Shown piece after piece: positions 12,150 to 22,500 of a stretch of DNA of 64,000 nt. Numbering within the stretch: the stretch's first letter is position 1; every line of letters begins with the position of its first letter. The notes beneath the pieces were generated by a model. That model ran no database searches. It was given only the letters and a program-made list of their open reading frames with translations, and was not told where the DNA came from. Origin of the DNA: Rosellinia necatrix (lineage: Eukaryota; Ascomycota; Sordariomycetes; Xylariales; Xylariaceae). The stretch lies in the NCBI GenBank assembly GCA_021209875.1, contig JAGYVD010000002.1, positions 372,001 to 436,000 of the forward strand, written 5' to 3'. The translations under genes were made by a program, and so were the position numbers.

Positions 12150-13975
12150 CTAGTCCCATTCGCCCTCCCCCAGCTCGACCGGCTTCCCATCCCTGACGCC
12201 CTCTATGATCTCGTCGATATTCCACGGCTTATACCGGTACCCCTCAGGATAGTTAGGGGGCACGGTGTCGACCTCGTCGAACGGGACGCCGCGCTTGATG
12301 GTGTCCGCCATGGCAGCGTAGTGGTCGTACGCGTACCTCTCCGGGTCGTGCCTCCAGACCCAGCCCGGCAGCATGGGCTGCGCGCGCTTGTAGTCGGCCC
12401 TGACCTCGTCCCAGTCCGTGTCCTGCAGCAGCTCGGCGTTGGCGAACCCGAGCTTCTGCGCGCAGGCGCAGCGGACGAAACGCAGGCGGACGTGCGTCCG
12501 GACCGATAGCGGGATGGCCTCCTCCTCCTCCTCCTCCTCCTCCTTCTCCTCCTTCTCCTCCTTCTCCTCCTTCCCCCCGCCGGCGCCGCTGGCGCCGATC
12601 TGCAGACACGACGCCAGCGACACGGCGTCCTCGATCGCCTGCGTCGCCCCGTTGCCCGACGCCGGCAGGAACGAGTGCGCCGCGTCCCCGATCTGCACCA
12701 CCCGCCCCCCCGCCGAGCACCACGACGGCTGCGGGTTGCGCCAGAACAGCTCGAAGTTGAGGATCGTCCGGGCCGGCGTCAGCCTCACCAGCTCCTTGAA
12801 GACGGGCGCCCACGGCACGGGCCCGACGCCCTTGTCCATGTTGCCGAGCACCTCGTCGGACTCGACCGTGTGCGTCCAGCTCTCTTCTTCGGATCCGGTG
12901 ACCTTCCGCGGTTGGGTGTTACGTTAAAGGGATGCAATGGGATGGGTTTTTGGGGGGAGAGAGAGAGGATCTTACGTCATGATTCATAATCCAGATGATG
13001 GTTCCCGGTCGGGTCAGAGCTAACGCGTATGTCCCTGGACTATGAATGAAATGTTAAAAAAAAAAAAAAGTAACGCCGGATAGAGTGTAATTTGATAGGG
13101 GGAGAGGGAGGGAGGGAGGGGGGAAAGGGGGGGTGCCACGCAAGACTCACCCTAAGAAGGTGCGGATCATGGGCTCGTCGTTATTCTCCCCGGCCATGCG
13201 GCCGAAGAACTCCTTCACTTCGGCGTTCCCGTCCAGGTGCTTCGAATCGAAGGCTGCCCTCCACATCGCCCTACCCGAGCTTCTCGCCCTCACCTCCCCG
13301 CCGACGAGTCTCTGGCTCTTGGAGCCCACGCCATCGGCGGCGATGACGACGTCCGCCTCGAAGCGCTCGCCCCGGTCCGTGATGGCGACCGCCTTCCGGC
13401 GCGATTCGTCCTCGGCGTAGTCGACCACCTTCTTCCCGAACTGGATCGGCACGCCGAGCTTCCCCACCTGGCGCACGAACATCTCGTACACCAGGGGCCG
13501 CATCTGGAACGTCCCCGGCGGGGTGTTCGGGTCCATGCCGGCCCGGCGAAGCCGGTCCGAGACCTTCATGGGGGGGATCGTGCGCTCCCCGGTGTGCTTG
13601 AAGGTCTCCATCCACGCGTCGCTCATGGAGATCTTCTCATACTCGTCGAGCAGCTCCGGCCAGTGCCGGAAGAACTGTATGGCGCTGTGACCCATGAAGT
13701 ACATGTCCCCTAGGGATTTCAAACAAGTTAGAGAGAGAGAAAGAGAGGGAGAGAGGCTTTTCTGCCAAGAGTCGGGGCGTTTGCGTAGACCGCCACCCAC
13801 CTGCCGTGTTGATGTCGTTCATGCGCTCAAGCATGCGTACGTTGTGGCCCTTGCGGACGCATTCGATCGACGCCGTCAAGCCCGCAAGACCCGTGCCCAC
13901 GATCAAGACATCAATGCCCGTCGGCGGGTACGACCCAACGGGTTTGGCCTCGGCATCAGTATAAACAGAACCCAT
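12150..13975 (-). CDS. FAD-dependent aromatic-ring monooxygenase (salicylate hydroxylase-like)
   Basis: A class A flavoprotein monooxygenase of the kind that hydroxylates phenolic or polyketide aromatics with NAD(P)H and O2. Exons are 13975-13801, 13709-13151, 13039-12976 and 12902-12150, giving 516 residues. Motifs: the Rossmann GxGxxG near the N-terminus (VLIVGTGLAGLTAS), the DG motif (VVIAADGVGSKSQ) and the GD motif that binds the FAD ribityl chain (IGDAAHSFLPASGNGATQAI). Between the GD region and the C-terminal helix is a Lys/Glu insert encoded by a (GAG)n-type repeat, which I do not expect in homologues. The start sits directly behind a poly-T/A tract; an upstream in-frame ATG (14143) would add Lys-rich sequence and is less likely. 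It is the first of five oxidative genes reaching to 22.0 kb. The substrate is unknown. Confidence 0.88.
12518..12572. repeat. CTC/CTT trinucleotide repeat inside the monooxygenase CDS
   Basis: On the coding (minus) strand this is a GAG/AAG run encoding a Lys-Glu stretch then poly-Glu in the monooxygenase. It stays in frame and contains no splice signals. Confidence 0.85.
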
Positions 13976-15361
13976 TTTGTTTTTTTTGTTTTTTTTTTTT
14001 TCCCTTTGGCTGTATCGACGCGACGATGTTTGGGAGAAGAGTTCGGGACAAGAGTTCGGGACAAGAGAATGAGACGCAGGGGAAGAGTAGATTCGGGATA
14101 TATCTGACGAGGCGAGCGAAACAAGCTCGAGGATATGATGCAACGGCTATGGCCGATGATGTAGGAGAGATCATGCATCCCATTACTGCGTATTGACGTA
14201 CATAAATAAGAATCGGCTCGGAGGGGGGTTCTCGTGTTCCATGAACCGTAATTTGGTTATACAAAGCTGTAATCAATGTTATTCCTCTACATATCCCTTG
14301 TGTTGCCGTTGTATGGGAATCCATCGTCCCCCCCCCCCTCGCAGGCCCCTTGCGAAAGGAATTGTATTAGGAGGGCGGTAATAAGCAAACAGGCGGTTGA
14401 AGCCCTCGAGATCAAGTTGTTGACGCGGCCGTAATACACTACTGTCGATATCCCTGGTTTGTAATGCGTTTAAGTTCAACACGCGTTTCCGCGTACATTC
14501 GAGATGCATCATGTTGCGTGGGCATTCATACTTATCTAGTAGACACGTGATTCTAGAGCACTGTTGTTACCATAATTGAGCGTTAAGTCACGTCCAGCTG
14601 GTAGCAGTTCACTATTTTCCATATTATAGTTTAACAACGCAGAACAAGGTTAACTCGGTAGACTACTGCAACGTCCAAAATGGGAATAATCTGGCGAGGT
14701 CGAGGAGGCCTGCTCCAGATTCAGTTATTTTATCGTTGTTGTTAAGAAGAGGAGGGGAAAAAAAAAAAATGCTAACCTCAGTCAACTATGCGACCATTTT
14801 GCAGTTAATGGCGTTGATATCAGAGCCTCAGCTGTGCGATAAAACTCACGCTTGGCTACCCAGACACTTATGATCGCATCCTTATAGCATCCAAAATGTT
14901 TGCGTAGACGCACTCGATCTCCATTTAATGCATCAAACATATTGTAGCCGCCGAGACTCCTCTTGGTTGACGTTTCTCTTTTGATCTTACCCTCCTCTAA
15001 GCTTCAATATCGCGTTGGCCAATGACACGAGGGGCTGTCATCATGACTGAAATCCTGGGCACCCACCAAGACTCGGCATGTCTGGCCGAACTATTCCGTC
15101 CCTCCCTCTCTGGAAAATGAAAACATAGAAACTACGTACGACGGGCGGATACGGGATTCACACTCCGGCGTTGATCGGCTGGCTCCTGCCCTACCTGCAG
15201 GTGTGCCTGTAATGTTTGTATATCTTGTCTGTGTCAGATGGGATTGTGCGTTAAGATCTCTTGGAAGTCTGTTCATTGTTATCTAGCACAAAGTTGTCGG
15301 TTTCGCAAGTTTTCTTGCCCCTTCCTCTCTTTTATGCGGTTTGTTGAGACAGGCGCTGGCC
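13976..15361. other. Divergent intergenic region, monooxygenase / P450
   Basis: The shared upstream region of the FAD monooxygenase (minus) and the P450 (plus). It holds a T-rich tract just before the monooxygenase start (13978-14001), a 15-bp direct repeat GAGTTCGGGACAAGA near 14039-14067, a C10 run at 14330-14339 and an A run near 14759. No gene is seen. Confidence 0.6.
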
Positions 15362-17569
15362 ATGCATTACCTTACAGTTATCGCCTTGGTGACTACCTTC
15401 GTTGGTCTTGGTCTGCTCCGCCTGTACGCGTTGTTCCGGCAGGTCAATTCTCCCAGGAAGATACCGGGCCCAACGCTCATCCCGTTCCTTGGACGCATCC
15501 ATGACCTCCCGATCAATTCCATGTGGCTGAAGCTCCATGAATGGGGGAACCTGTGTATGTAGAACTCCATGGCCTTCACGCGCAGGATGACTGGATAGGC
15601 GTCTATAAGATTCTAGCCTCCGTAAGCGGCTTGATCATCAACGCCAGCCACCTACCCATCTCTTAAGCCCTGCCGTTTCATGCTTTCGGATGACTGTACT
15701 GACAGGGAACACAGACAGTGGGTCGAATGGGTTTTACATGACGGAAATCCTCAGCGTCCCGATCCTCGTTATCACGGATGAATCCGTAGCTGAAGAGCTC
15801 CTCGTTAGGAGGGCGAAGCACAACTCTGACCGCCCCATGATAAGATCCATAGTTGACTCCAAAAGCACTCATGGTTCAATGGAATACTTACCCTTGATGG
15901 GGAAGAACCGTAAGACTTATCGTATTCCCACCACAACTGTCACTGATTATCAACCAGAATACTGGGCCCGCCAACGTCGCTTAACGCACTCCTATCTGAC
16001 GGAAGCAAGCAACTCGCATTACTATGGCGTGATGAACCACGAGGCAAAAAGATGGCTGGCGAGGTTGATAGAGAACCCCGACGACTTCCAGTTCAGCCTC
16101 GAAGACATGGCGTCGAAAGTGATGTGTCAGTTGACGTGGGACGACCCGAGCCTCAGCGAGTACTGCACAAAGAGCGCCTGGGGGCTGCTGACTCAGATGT
16201 CGCCTGCCGGGCCCATCACCAACGTCTTGACGCCGCTGTGGCACCTCCCCGAGATGGTGAATCCATGGAAACGGGCGGAGCGCAGACGCCACGACGAGCA
16301 GCAGGCCTGGTGGATGGAACGGCTGGCCCATACCCGCTCGAAGATGATGATGGGCCTGCAGAGGCCTTGCTTCGCGCGGCAGTACCTGGAGAGGGGGCAC
16401 AAGCGCTCCAACATCTCGGGCGATTACGAGGCATCTTGCGTCGTCGGCATGATAGCCCTCGTCGGCATCTTTACCGTCGCCGGACCCCTCTCCTACTGGC
16501 TGGTCTCCATGGTACACCACCCACAGTGGCAGGCCATAGTGCAGAATGAGATTGACGAGGTATGCGAAGGCCGCATGCCGACCCTCGAAGACGCGCCGAG
16601 GTTGCCGAAATTGAGAGCGTGTATAAAAGAGACTATGAGATGGAGGCCGAATGTCCCTACAGGTAACCGACACTTACACTTACACTTAAGACTTACACGT
16701 ACTATACGACCTAGCGTAAGGAACCCTGTATGACTGACCTGAGAGGTAGGCGTTGCTCACGAGATGGAAGCCGATGATATATATCAGGGCTACTTCCTCC
16801 AAAAGGGGACACGAATTCTCCCGCTTGATTGGTAAGTTGAAAGCTACCTACCCTCTCGAAGTTATTCACACAAAGAAAACAAAAAGGAAAAAAGAAAAAG
16901 GAAAGAAAAAGGAAAGAAAAAGGAAAGAAAAGAAAGGAAAAGTAAAAAAAAAAAAAAAAAAAAAAGAGAAATAAAAAAAAGACTCTTTAGTTAACGATGA
17001 TAATCAGGTCATTCCTCCGGAACCCAATCAAGTACCCAGACCCGGAGAATTTCCGGCCGGAGAGGTGGCTCGAGCCGGGGTGGCCGACGTACCAGGAGCC
17101 GCTGACGCAGTTCCCGACGATCAAGGGCCTGACGTCGTTCGGCTGGGGCCAACGGCAGTGCCTGGGGCAGACGCTGACGCAGGACGAGCTCGTGGTGGCG
17201 TGCGGGGCGCTGAGCTGGTGCTTCGACCTGAAGCCGAAGCGGGACGCGGCCACGGGGCTCGACCTGCCGGTGCCGGCCGACAAGTCCAACTCGCTGCTCA
17301 TCATCAAGCCCGACCCGTTCCGGATGGCCTTCGAGCCCCGCAGCGCCGCCCGCCGGGAGCTGGCCCTGGGCCTGTGGGCCGAGTCCGACGCCCGCGACAA
17401 GAGGGAGCGGTACGAGTTCGCGAAGCGCGCCACCACCATCACTACTGCCACCATCAGTACTGCCACCATCACTACTACCACCACTGCCGCCGAGGAGGAG
17501 GAGGAGGAGGAGGAGAAGGAGAAGGAGAAGGAGAAATCGAGGCCCGGAGGAGATATGAACGATGCCTAA
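15362..17569 (+). CDS. Cytochrome P450 (O-methylsterigmatocystin oxidoreductase-like type)
   Basis: A membrane-anchored heme-thiolate monooxygenase. Exons: 15362-15554, 15715-15909, 15958-16662, 16750-16831 and 17008-17569, giving 578 residues. The 48-bp segment 15910-15957 (GTAAGA...CCAG) is in frame and stop-free, but removing it restores the usual 'YLPLMGKN-YWARQRRLTH' reading, so I treat it as an intron. An N-terminal anchor helix is followed by the Pro hinge (PRKIPGPTLIPFLG), the I-helix region (VAGPLSYWLVSMVHHPQWQ), ExxR (KETMRWR), PERF-type (ENFRPERW) and the heme motif FGWGQRQCLGQ with Cys about 443. The I-helix lacks a classical (A/G)GxxT. The C-terminus carries a Thr-rich then poly-Glu/Lys tail encoded by trinucleotide repeats. 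The OrdA-like assignment rests on overall look only. Confidence 0.9.
16881..16982 (+). repeat. Polypurine (A/G) tract in P450 intron
   Basis: About 100 nt made almost entirely of A and G (only two T), built from AAAGGAAAG-type units and ending in long A runs. It fills most of the 176-bp intron between exons 4 and 5, leaving only about 25 nt to the acceptor. Confidence 0.9.
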
Positions 17570-17722
17570 AAATCCAACTACAATGGGATGAATGCACTGG
17601 GGTTTAGGGCAGATTGGGACGTACGTTAGGCGAATGATTTATATTGCGATAAAGAATGGCGTTACTGGAGGCTTAGTTTTCTATTCTTTTGGGGTTCGAT
17701 TTCAATCCCCCCCACTCGTTGA

Positions 17723-17780
17723 CTATTGACTTTATAGAGATAAGTTATAATGGTGCTATTGACTTTATAGAGATAAGTTA
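17723..17780. repeat. 25-bp direct repeat, 33-bp period
   Basis: A unit beginning CTATTGACTTTATAGAG and ending ATAAGTTA occurs twice without mismatch; the TGATAAGTTATAATGGTG that follows repeats the tail again. It lies about 155 bp downstream of the P450 stop codon. Confidence 0.85.
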
Positions 17781-18355
17781 TGCTGATAAGTTATAATGGT
17801 GGTATCGCTCGAGTTACGGAGAGAATTCCAAGGGCGTTGTTCTGTTCTATTTCGCAATGAAGTACTACCGTCTGATTATTCCTTCTAGCCCTTAAAATCC
17901 TGCCTTATAGGCTTTTGTGAATAAAACATGTTGATTCTATTATACCTAGTTAAATGAGAAATCACGCATGATGAGAGCATCTGGCCATTGGGAGATGGAA
18001 GATCTACGCCGATACCATCGGACCGGTAACACCGTCGCGCCCGACTAGCACCATGGCATTCTAGAACCCGTACCTTAAGAGTGTGAAGAAGGCTTCTAGA
18101 AACACGGCAGTACACTCTTCCCCCATTTTTCTAATTTTGTATGATCAAGCCTGGAAGGCGCTAGCTAGCCTTTTGGGTCACCACCTACCCCTGAGAAAAC
18201 GGAAGGTGGAGGTCGTGAGATACACGAGGTCACACATGGTACAGGGTCCCAGGTAATGCTGTATTGAGACCGAATCGCGCATGAATCTTGCATAAATCAC
18301 GTTTTGGCCACGAGGTCGGGCCGACGATACAGGGTTTTCCCGAGATCGCTATCGA

Positions 18356-18381
18356 GGGGGGGTAAGGGGGGTAAGGGGGGG
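18356..18381 (+). repeat. Three G tracts separated by TAA (G-quadruplex candidate)
   Basis: G7-TAA-G6-TAA-G7. Because each tract has six or more G, one tract could donate two runs, so an intramolecular quadruplex is possible. It lies about 360 bp upstream of the DUF1772 gene. Confidence 0.6.
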
Positions 18382-18742
18382 TTCGGAACCGGCGCTAAGA
18401 GCTCGTTCCTGACCTCTTACAAACCTAACTGCTGTGTCGGGGTCCTACCTACCTTGCCTACCCTACCTACCTTAGGGTTCAAAATGACCTAATGTATACA
18501 TATAGATCATAGATCATACGATCGGAGAGGCCGCGAATTCGGGGAATGTTGCACGGCAGGAGCGAGCCAACGGTCACACTCATGGACGAAAGCGCGGGGT
18601 GACTTGGCTCGATGCATTTATGACCATCACAATCCCGATACTTCAATTTAGCGCATGTGAATAATTCTCCATTTACGGAATCCTTTCGCCATTACGAGTG
18701 CTGTGAATAAGCGGAGTCGTCAAGATATATACACGTTGTAAA

Positions 18743-19340
18743 ATGGCGGGTATACACGACGTTGTGGTCGGAACCACGATCGCATGTTCCTTCATACTCT
18801 TCGGTAAGTGTGCCGACACCTCAGCCAGGCGGCAGTGATGTAATTGCATGTATTAATAAATCCGGCCAAACAGGCAATGCCATCACCCAATCCTTCATGG
18901 GCGTGCCGGCGCTACTAGTAGACTTTCCGCCCCCATCATCTCCCGACCACGCCGCCCGAGCACGGCTTCTTGGGAGACAGTGGCCGACGTTCTGGAAGGT
19001 GGGCAATGTCTTCTTCCGGCCCATTAGCACCTTAGGTATCTTCGGCTACGGATATACAGCGTGGGTCGTCTCATCCCAAGGTGCCGGAAGCAGACTCGGC
19101 GGCGGGGATTGGAGGCTGTATGCTGCCTCGGCTATGTGCCATCTCATCACTGTCGTGCACTCCGCCATCAACATGCAGCCAATCAACGAGAAACTAGACG
19201 CCCTCAAGGAGCCCAAGGGAAATGTTGACAATGAGAAGGCGGAGAGCTACGCCCGCCAGTGGATTAAGTTTAATACCGTGCGTCTCATCACCCCGGTCAT
19301 CGCTGGTACTTTGGCACTCTCCCAGGTTCTGAGACGTTGA
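18743..19340 (+). CDS. DUF1772 (anthrone oxygenase-type) small membrane protein
   Basis: A small integral membrane protein of the DUF1772 family, which includes HypC-type anthrone oxidases acting on polyketide anthrones. Exon 1 is 18743-18803 and exon 2 is 18874-19340 (phase 1, intron 70 bp), giving 175 residues. Hydrophobic segments: residues 5-20 (VVVGTTIACSFILFG), around 75-92 (FGYGYTAWVVSS), about 106-121 (AASAMCHLITVVHSAIN) and the C-terminal VRLITPVIAGTLALSQVL. The sequence keeps the family pattern of Trp, Asn and Arg after helix 1 (GRQWPTFWKVGNVFFRP). It lies between the P450 and the SnoaL-like gene, which favours a tailoring role, but the family is wider than anthrone oxidation and the substrate is unknown. 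Confidence 0.85.
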
Positions 19341-19677
19341 TGGGGATTATGGGGTTGAGAATATAAAGATCTGATGCTCGAATGCTCGAAATCGTGTTCA
19401 ACGGGACCCCCATTAGTATGACGTATGTCAGATATCGTTGAGTATAGAGAGACTGTGAGGTAGCTCCTAGAAGGATGGAATGCATAGATGCTTGATACGG
19501 TAACTTAGTAATGCAGCAAAGATGGCGGCGAAAAGCAACACACTAGGCTGCCCCCTGAAGCGTTTATCACAGTGACGTAAAGGAAGAGACAGGAACGAAT
19601 TCTCATAAAACTAGCATGTTCCCAGTCTACGAAATAAAGGGGGTAATGAGAAATCTATCTCGAATGACATCAGGTGT
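19341..19677. other. Intergenic region between convergent genes
   Basis: The 3' flanks of the DUF1772 gene (plus) and the SnoaL-like gene (minus). Nothing recognisable. Confidence 0.6.
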
Positions 19678-20361
19678 TTACGTGCCCCTATGCGATAATA
19701 TCCGATGCACGCCAACAAGGATGAGAGCTGCCGCGCCGCAATAGATCCACAAGTCCGAATCCATCACCCCCCGGCCAAACCACCAACCCCCGTGCCCCCC
19801 AGCATCCAAGCCATCCCCCTTTCCAGCGGCGAAATCGCCGCCCATCTCGAAACCCTCCGGCGCGTGCTCGCGCGCCATCTCCACCGCCTTCGCGCTGTCG
19901 ACGAACTCCCTGACCTCGAGGACCTGGGTCCCGTCTGCCGTCAACGTCACGATCAAGACGCACTCATTCCTCCATTCTTCCCCCCCTCCTTCTTCCTCCC
20001 CTCCTCCCCCTTCCCTTTCCCCTTCCCCTTCCTCTTCCCCCTTCTGTTCCTTCTTCTTCTTCTTCTTCTTCTTCTTCTTCAAGGTCCCGACCATCTCCGC
20101 CTCGATCGCCACGACGCCTGTCCCCGCGTCGTCGACGACGGCGCGCGGCGCCATCTCGAACGCGTCGAAGGCGCCGAACACGGCCCGCGCGTGCTCCGCG
20201 AACGCGTCGCGCCCGCGCGCCGGCATCCCCAGGCGCGCCGGCAGCGCCTGGTGCCGGAACCCGGGCGCCAGCGGCGCCAGCAGCCGCGCCACCGACAGGC
20301 TGCCGTAGCCGGACAGGAGCGCCTCGATCGTCTTCATGCGCTGCTCTTTGGTGGCGTCCAT
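19678..20361 (-). CDS. SnoaL/NTF2-like protein with low-complexity insert and C-terminal membrane segment
   Basis: A single-exon gene of 227 residues. The core resembles small fungal NTF2-fold proteins (SnoaL-like), some of which are cyclases or isomerases in polyketide pathways: GYGSLSVARLLAPLAPGFRH, then a long helix around AFAEHARAVFGAF, then beta strands AVVDDAGTGVVAIEAEMVG. A Lys10 run and a Gly/Glu-rich run, encoded by AAG and GGA/GAG repeats, interrupt the sheet at about 104-145, after which the fold resumes (NECVLIVTLTADGTQVLEVREFVDSAKAVEM). No GT...AG pair removes this insert cleanly, so it is probably translated. The C-terminus ends in a hydrophobic segment (LWIYCGAAALILVGVHRI) that may anchor it to a membrane. 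The ATG at 20361 was chosen because the upstream frame is simple-sequence. Confidence 0.75.
   Translation of the reverse strand: MDATKEQRMKTIEALLSGYGSLSVARLLAPLAPGFRHQALPARLGMPARGRDAFAEHARAVFGAFDAFEMAPRAVVDDAGTGVVAIEAEMVGTLKKKKKKKKKKEQKGEEEGEGEREGGGGEEEGGGEEWRNECVLIVTLTADGTQVLEVREFVDSAKAVEMAREHAPEGFEMGGDFAAGKGDGLDAGGHGGWWFGRGVMDSDLWIYCGAAALILVGVHRILSHRGT
20051..20080. repeat. (TTC)n microsatellite in the SnoaL-like CDS
   Basis: Ten trinucleotides, read as AAG on the minus strand and giving a Lys run. An imperfect CCCTTT-type pyrimidine stretch lies next to it (19980-20045), encoding the Gly/Glu stretch. Confidence 0.9.
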
Positions 20362-20922
20362 CCCTTCCCTGATTGCCTTGGTTTGCCTTACTTGGATCGC
20401 CTTGTTGCACGTGATTCTTTTTTTGGTTTTTTTTTTAAAAAAAAAAAAATTTTTTTTCTTGGTTCGTGGGTGCTTCCCAACTAGATAGGTATTTCGGCTC
20501 GTTCTTGACAACCTCTCCTGCGAACGACGACCACATCCGGTTTTTTTTTTCTTTTCTTTTGGTAGGATGCGAACTTTAAATAATAAGCCTGACGTCGGAT
20601 ACGGGTCCTGGAATCGAGGAAGGGGGGGAGGAGGGGGGGGTTCGCTTCCTCTCGCTCTTGAGTGGTTGGTGCCCCGGATGTAAAACGTTCCCCGCAGCCG
20701 TTGCTTGTACGGGACCGAGAGTGCGGGTTTGAGTTCGCTCGTGTGACTGTGGTACCTGCCTCCCGCATAAACCCTAAACAAGCATGCGCGGAAGGTACGA
20801 ATAAAGAAGGGTGGGCAGGTATATCTCGCTCGTGATTGCTTTTGCCCCTTCTCGATGTTTTCTGACCTTTACAAAAACGTTCTCGGGAATTCGTCTGCTT
20901 CGCAAACCACGATAAAATCACC
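20362..20922. other. Divergent intergenic region, SnoaL-like / NmrA-like
   Basis: The shared promoter region of two divergent genes. It contains T/A homopolymer runs near 20418-20458 and 20540-20560 and G runs near 20621-20640. No gene is seen. Confidence 0.6.
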
Positions 20923-22004
20923 ATGGTGAAACCCATCCTCGTCACAGGCGCCACTGGCAAGCAAGGAGGCGCCGTTGTCAACGCCTTACTCAGCCTGTCA
21001 ACCGATGAGTACTTGATCCTCGCCGTCACGCGGGATGCCTCTACACAAGCTGCCAAGAAGCTGGGATTGGCATCCGGACACATCAAGGTGGTCCAAGGAA
21101 ACCTCGACGATGTCCCTAGTCTCTTCAAGAAGGCGCAGAATGTAGCTGGGCAGCCGATATGGGGCGTTTACTCGGTGCAAGTCTCCACGGGGCAAGGGGT
21201 TACCCCCGAGGGAGAGATCGAGCAAGGAAACGCGCTCATAGATGAGTCCATCAAGGCTGGCGTCAAGCACTTCGTCTACAGCAGCGTCGAGCGGGGTGGA
21301 GATGATGCGTCTTGGGACAACCAGACTCCCGTCGCTCATTTTCAGACGAAGTACGACATTGAGCATCATCTTCGTGACATTACTGCGGCGGGAAAGGCTG
21401 GCGAAAATATGAGCTGGACCATCTTGCGTCCCGTTGCAGTAAGTAACTTCCCCTCTTGTAGTATTTCTGTGGTACAGGGCCGAATACCTCGTTCAATCCT
21501 GTCACCATCTTCCTGAAGTTGCGTCACGTTGGGACCGTCGTTATCGCACTAAAAAGATGGCGATTGTTAATCTTGATTGCATAGTTTATGGACAACCTCG
21601 CCCCTGGATTTTCGACCCAGGTCTTCTTGACAGCCATGCGTAATTGGCTCGGGGACAAGACAATTCAATGGGTTGCCACGAGGGATATTGGCATTTTCGC
21701 AGCTAAGTCGTTCGCCGACCCGAAGACGTGGAATCGCAAGGCCATCGGTCTTGCCGGGGACGAACTGAATTTCGATGGGATTGACAAGTCGTTCAAAAAG
21801 ATTACGGGGAAGCCGGCGCCAGGCACATATTGGTTCTTTGGGTCCGCGCTCACTTTTATGGTGCCTGAGCTACGAGACATGATCCGTTGGTTTGCGAGCG
21901 ACGGGTACCGCGCGGATATCAAGGCACGGCGCGCCGACTACCCCGAGTTGCAAACATTCGAGGGCTGGCTGGACCGGGAAAGCTCATTTGGCAATGCAGA
22001 ATAA
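20923..22004 (+). CDS. NmrA-like NAD(P)-binding protein
   Basis: An atypical short-chain dehydrogenase of the NmrA/HSCARG family. These act either as redox sensors binding NADP or as oxidoreductases in secondary metabolism (for example OrdB of the aflatoxin pathway). Exons are 20923-21438 and 21585-22004 with a 146-bp phase-0 intron, giving 311 residues, the usual length. The N-terminus has the dinucleotide motif VTGATGKQGGAVV at residues 7-19, then strand two with an Arg (AVTRDAS) favouring NADP. HFVYSSVERGGD and the FQTKYDIEHHLR region match the family's pseudo-catalytic area, in which the SDR Tyr-xxx-Lys is not conserved. Exon 2 begins FMDNLAPGF. It ends the five-gene oxidative block. Confidence 0.9.
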
Positions 22005-22500
22005 TTATCCTGATAAGGCGAATGTGAGGTGACTCTGATGTACTTGCGTGTGTTTCGTATTCTATAAAGTCATGCTAGGACGACGGGATTCTGATTTTAC
22101 GACGGTCTGTGAAATTCGATGTTAATCAAGAGGAACGGGGCGCCTATTGGGCACGATAGATTTCCCGACCTTCTCCAGTTTCCTAGTCCCCAGTCCCCTC
22201 GAGAAAGATATAAGCGGTTTTAAGTAATCGGGTTTAGCGGCAGATATCGCATCAAGATACCGGATGAAGAAGCAAGTTTGTTGAGATTGCACGATCGTTC
22301 AACGATCTATTTAAATGCTTAGAAGAAATGTCACTGATACATTTCCGTCTGTAACGAAGGGGATGTTATACAATTGAGATCACTGGGATCAATGAGTTCA
22401 AGAAAAAAACTCAAAAAAAAAACTCAAAAAAAAAAAAACTTAAAAAACTTAATACATTTGGAAATTTCTGTTTCTCATAACATGGCTCTGCGTAATGGTA
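22005..22500. other. Intergenic region between convergent genes
   Basis: The 3' flanks of the NmrA-like and beta-trefoil genes. It contains a repeated A-run with CTCAAAAAAAA units at 22403-22450. No gene is seen. Confidence 0.6.

Larger units (their letters stand above)
17570..18742. other. Intergenic region P450 / DUF1772 gene
   Basis: No gene is seen. It contains a 25-bp direct repeat (17723-17747 and 17756-17780) and a run of three G tracts at 18356-18381. Short TACCTACC words occur near 18445-18475. The promoter of the downstream DUF1772 gene must lie towards its right end. Confidence 0.6.
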
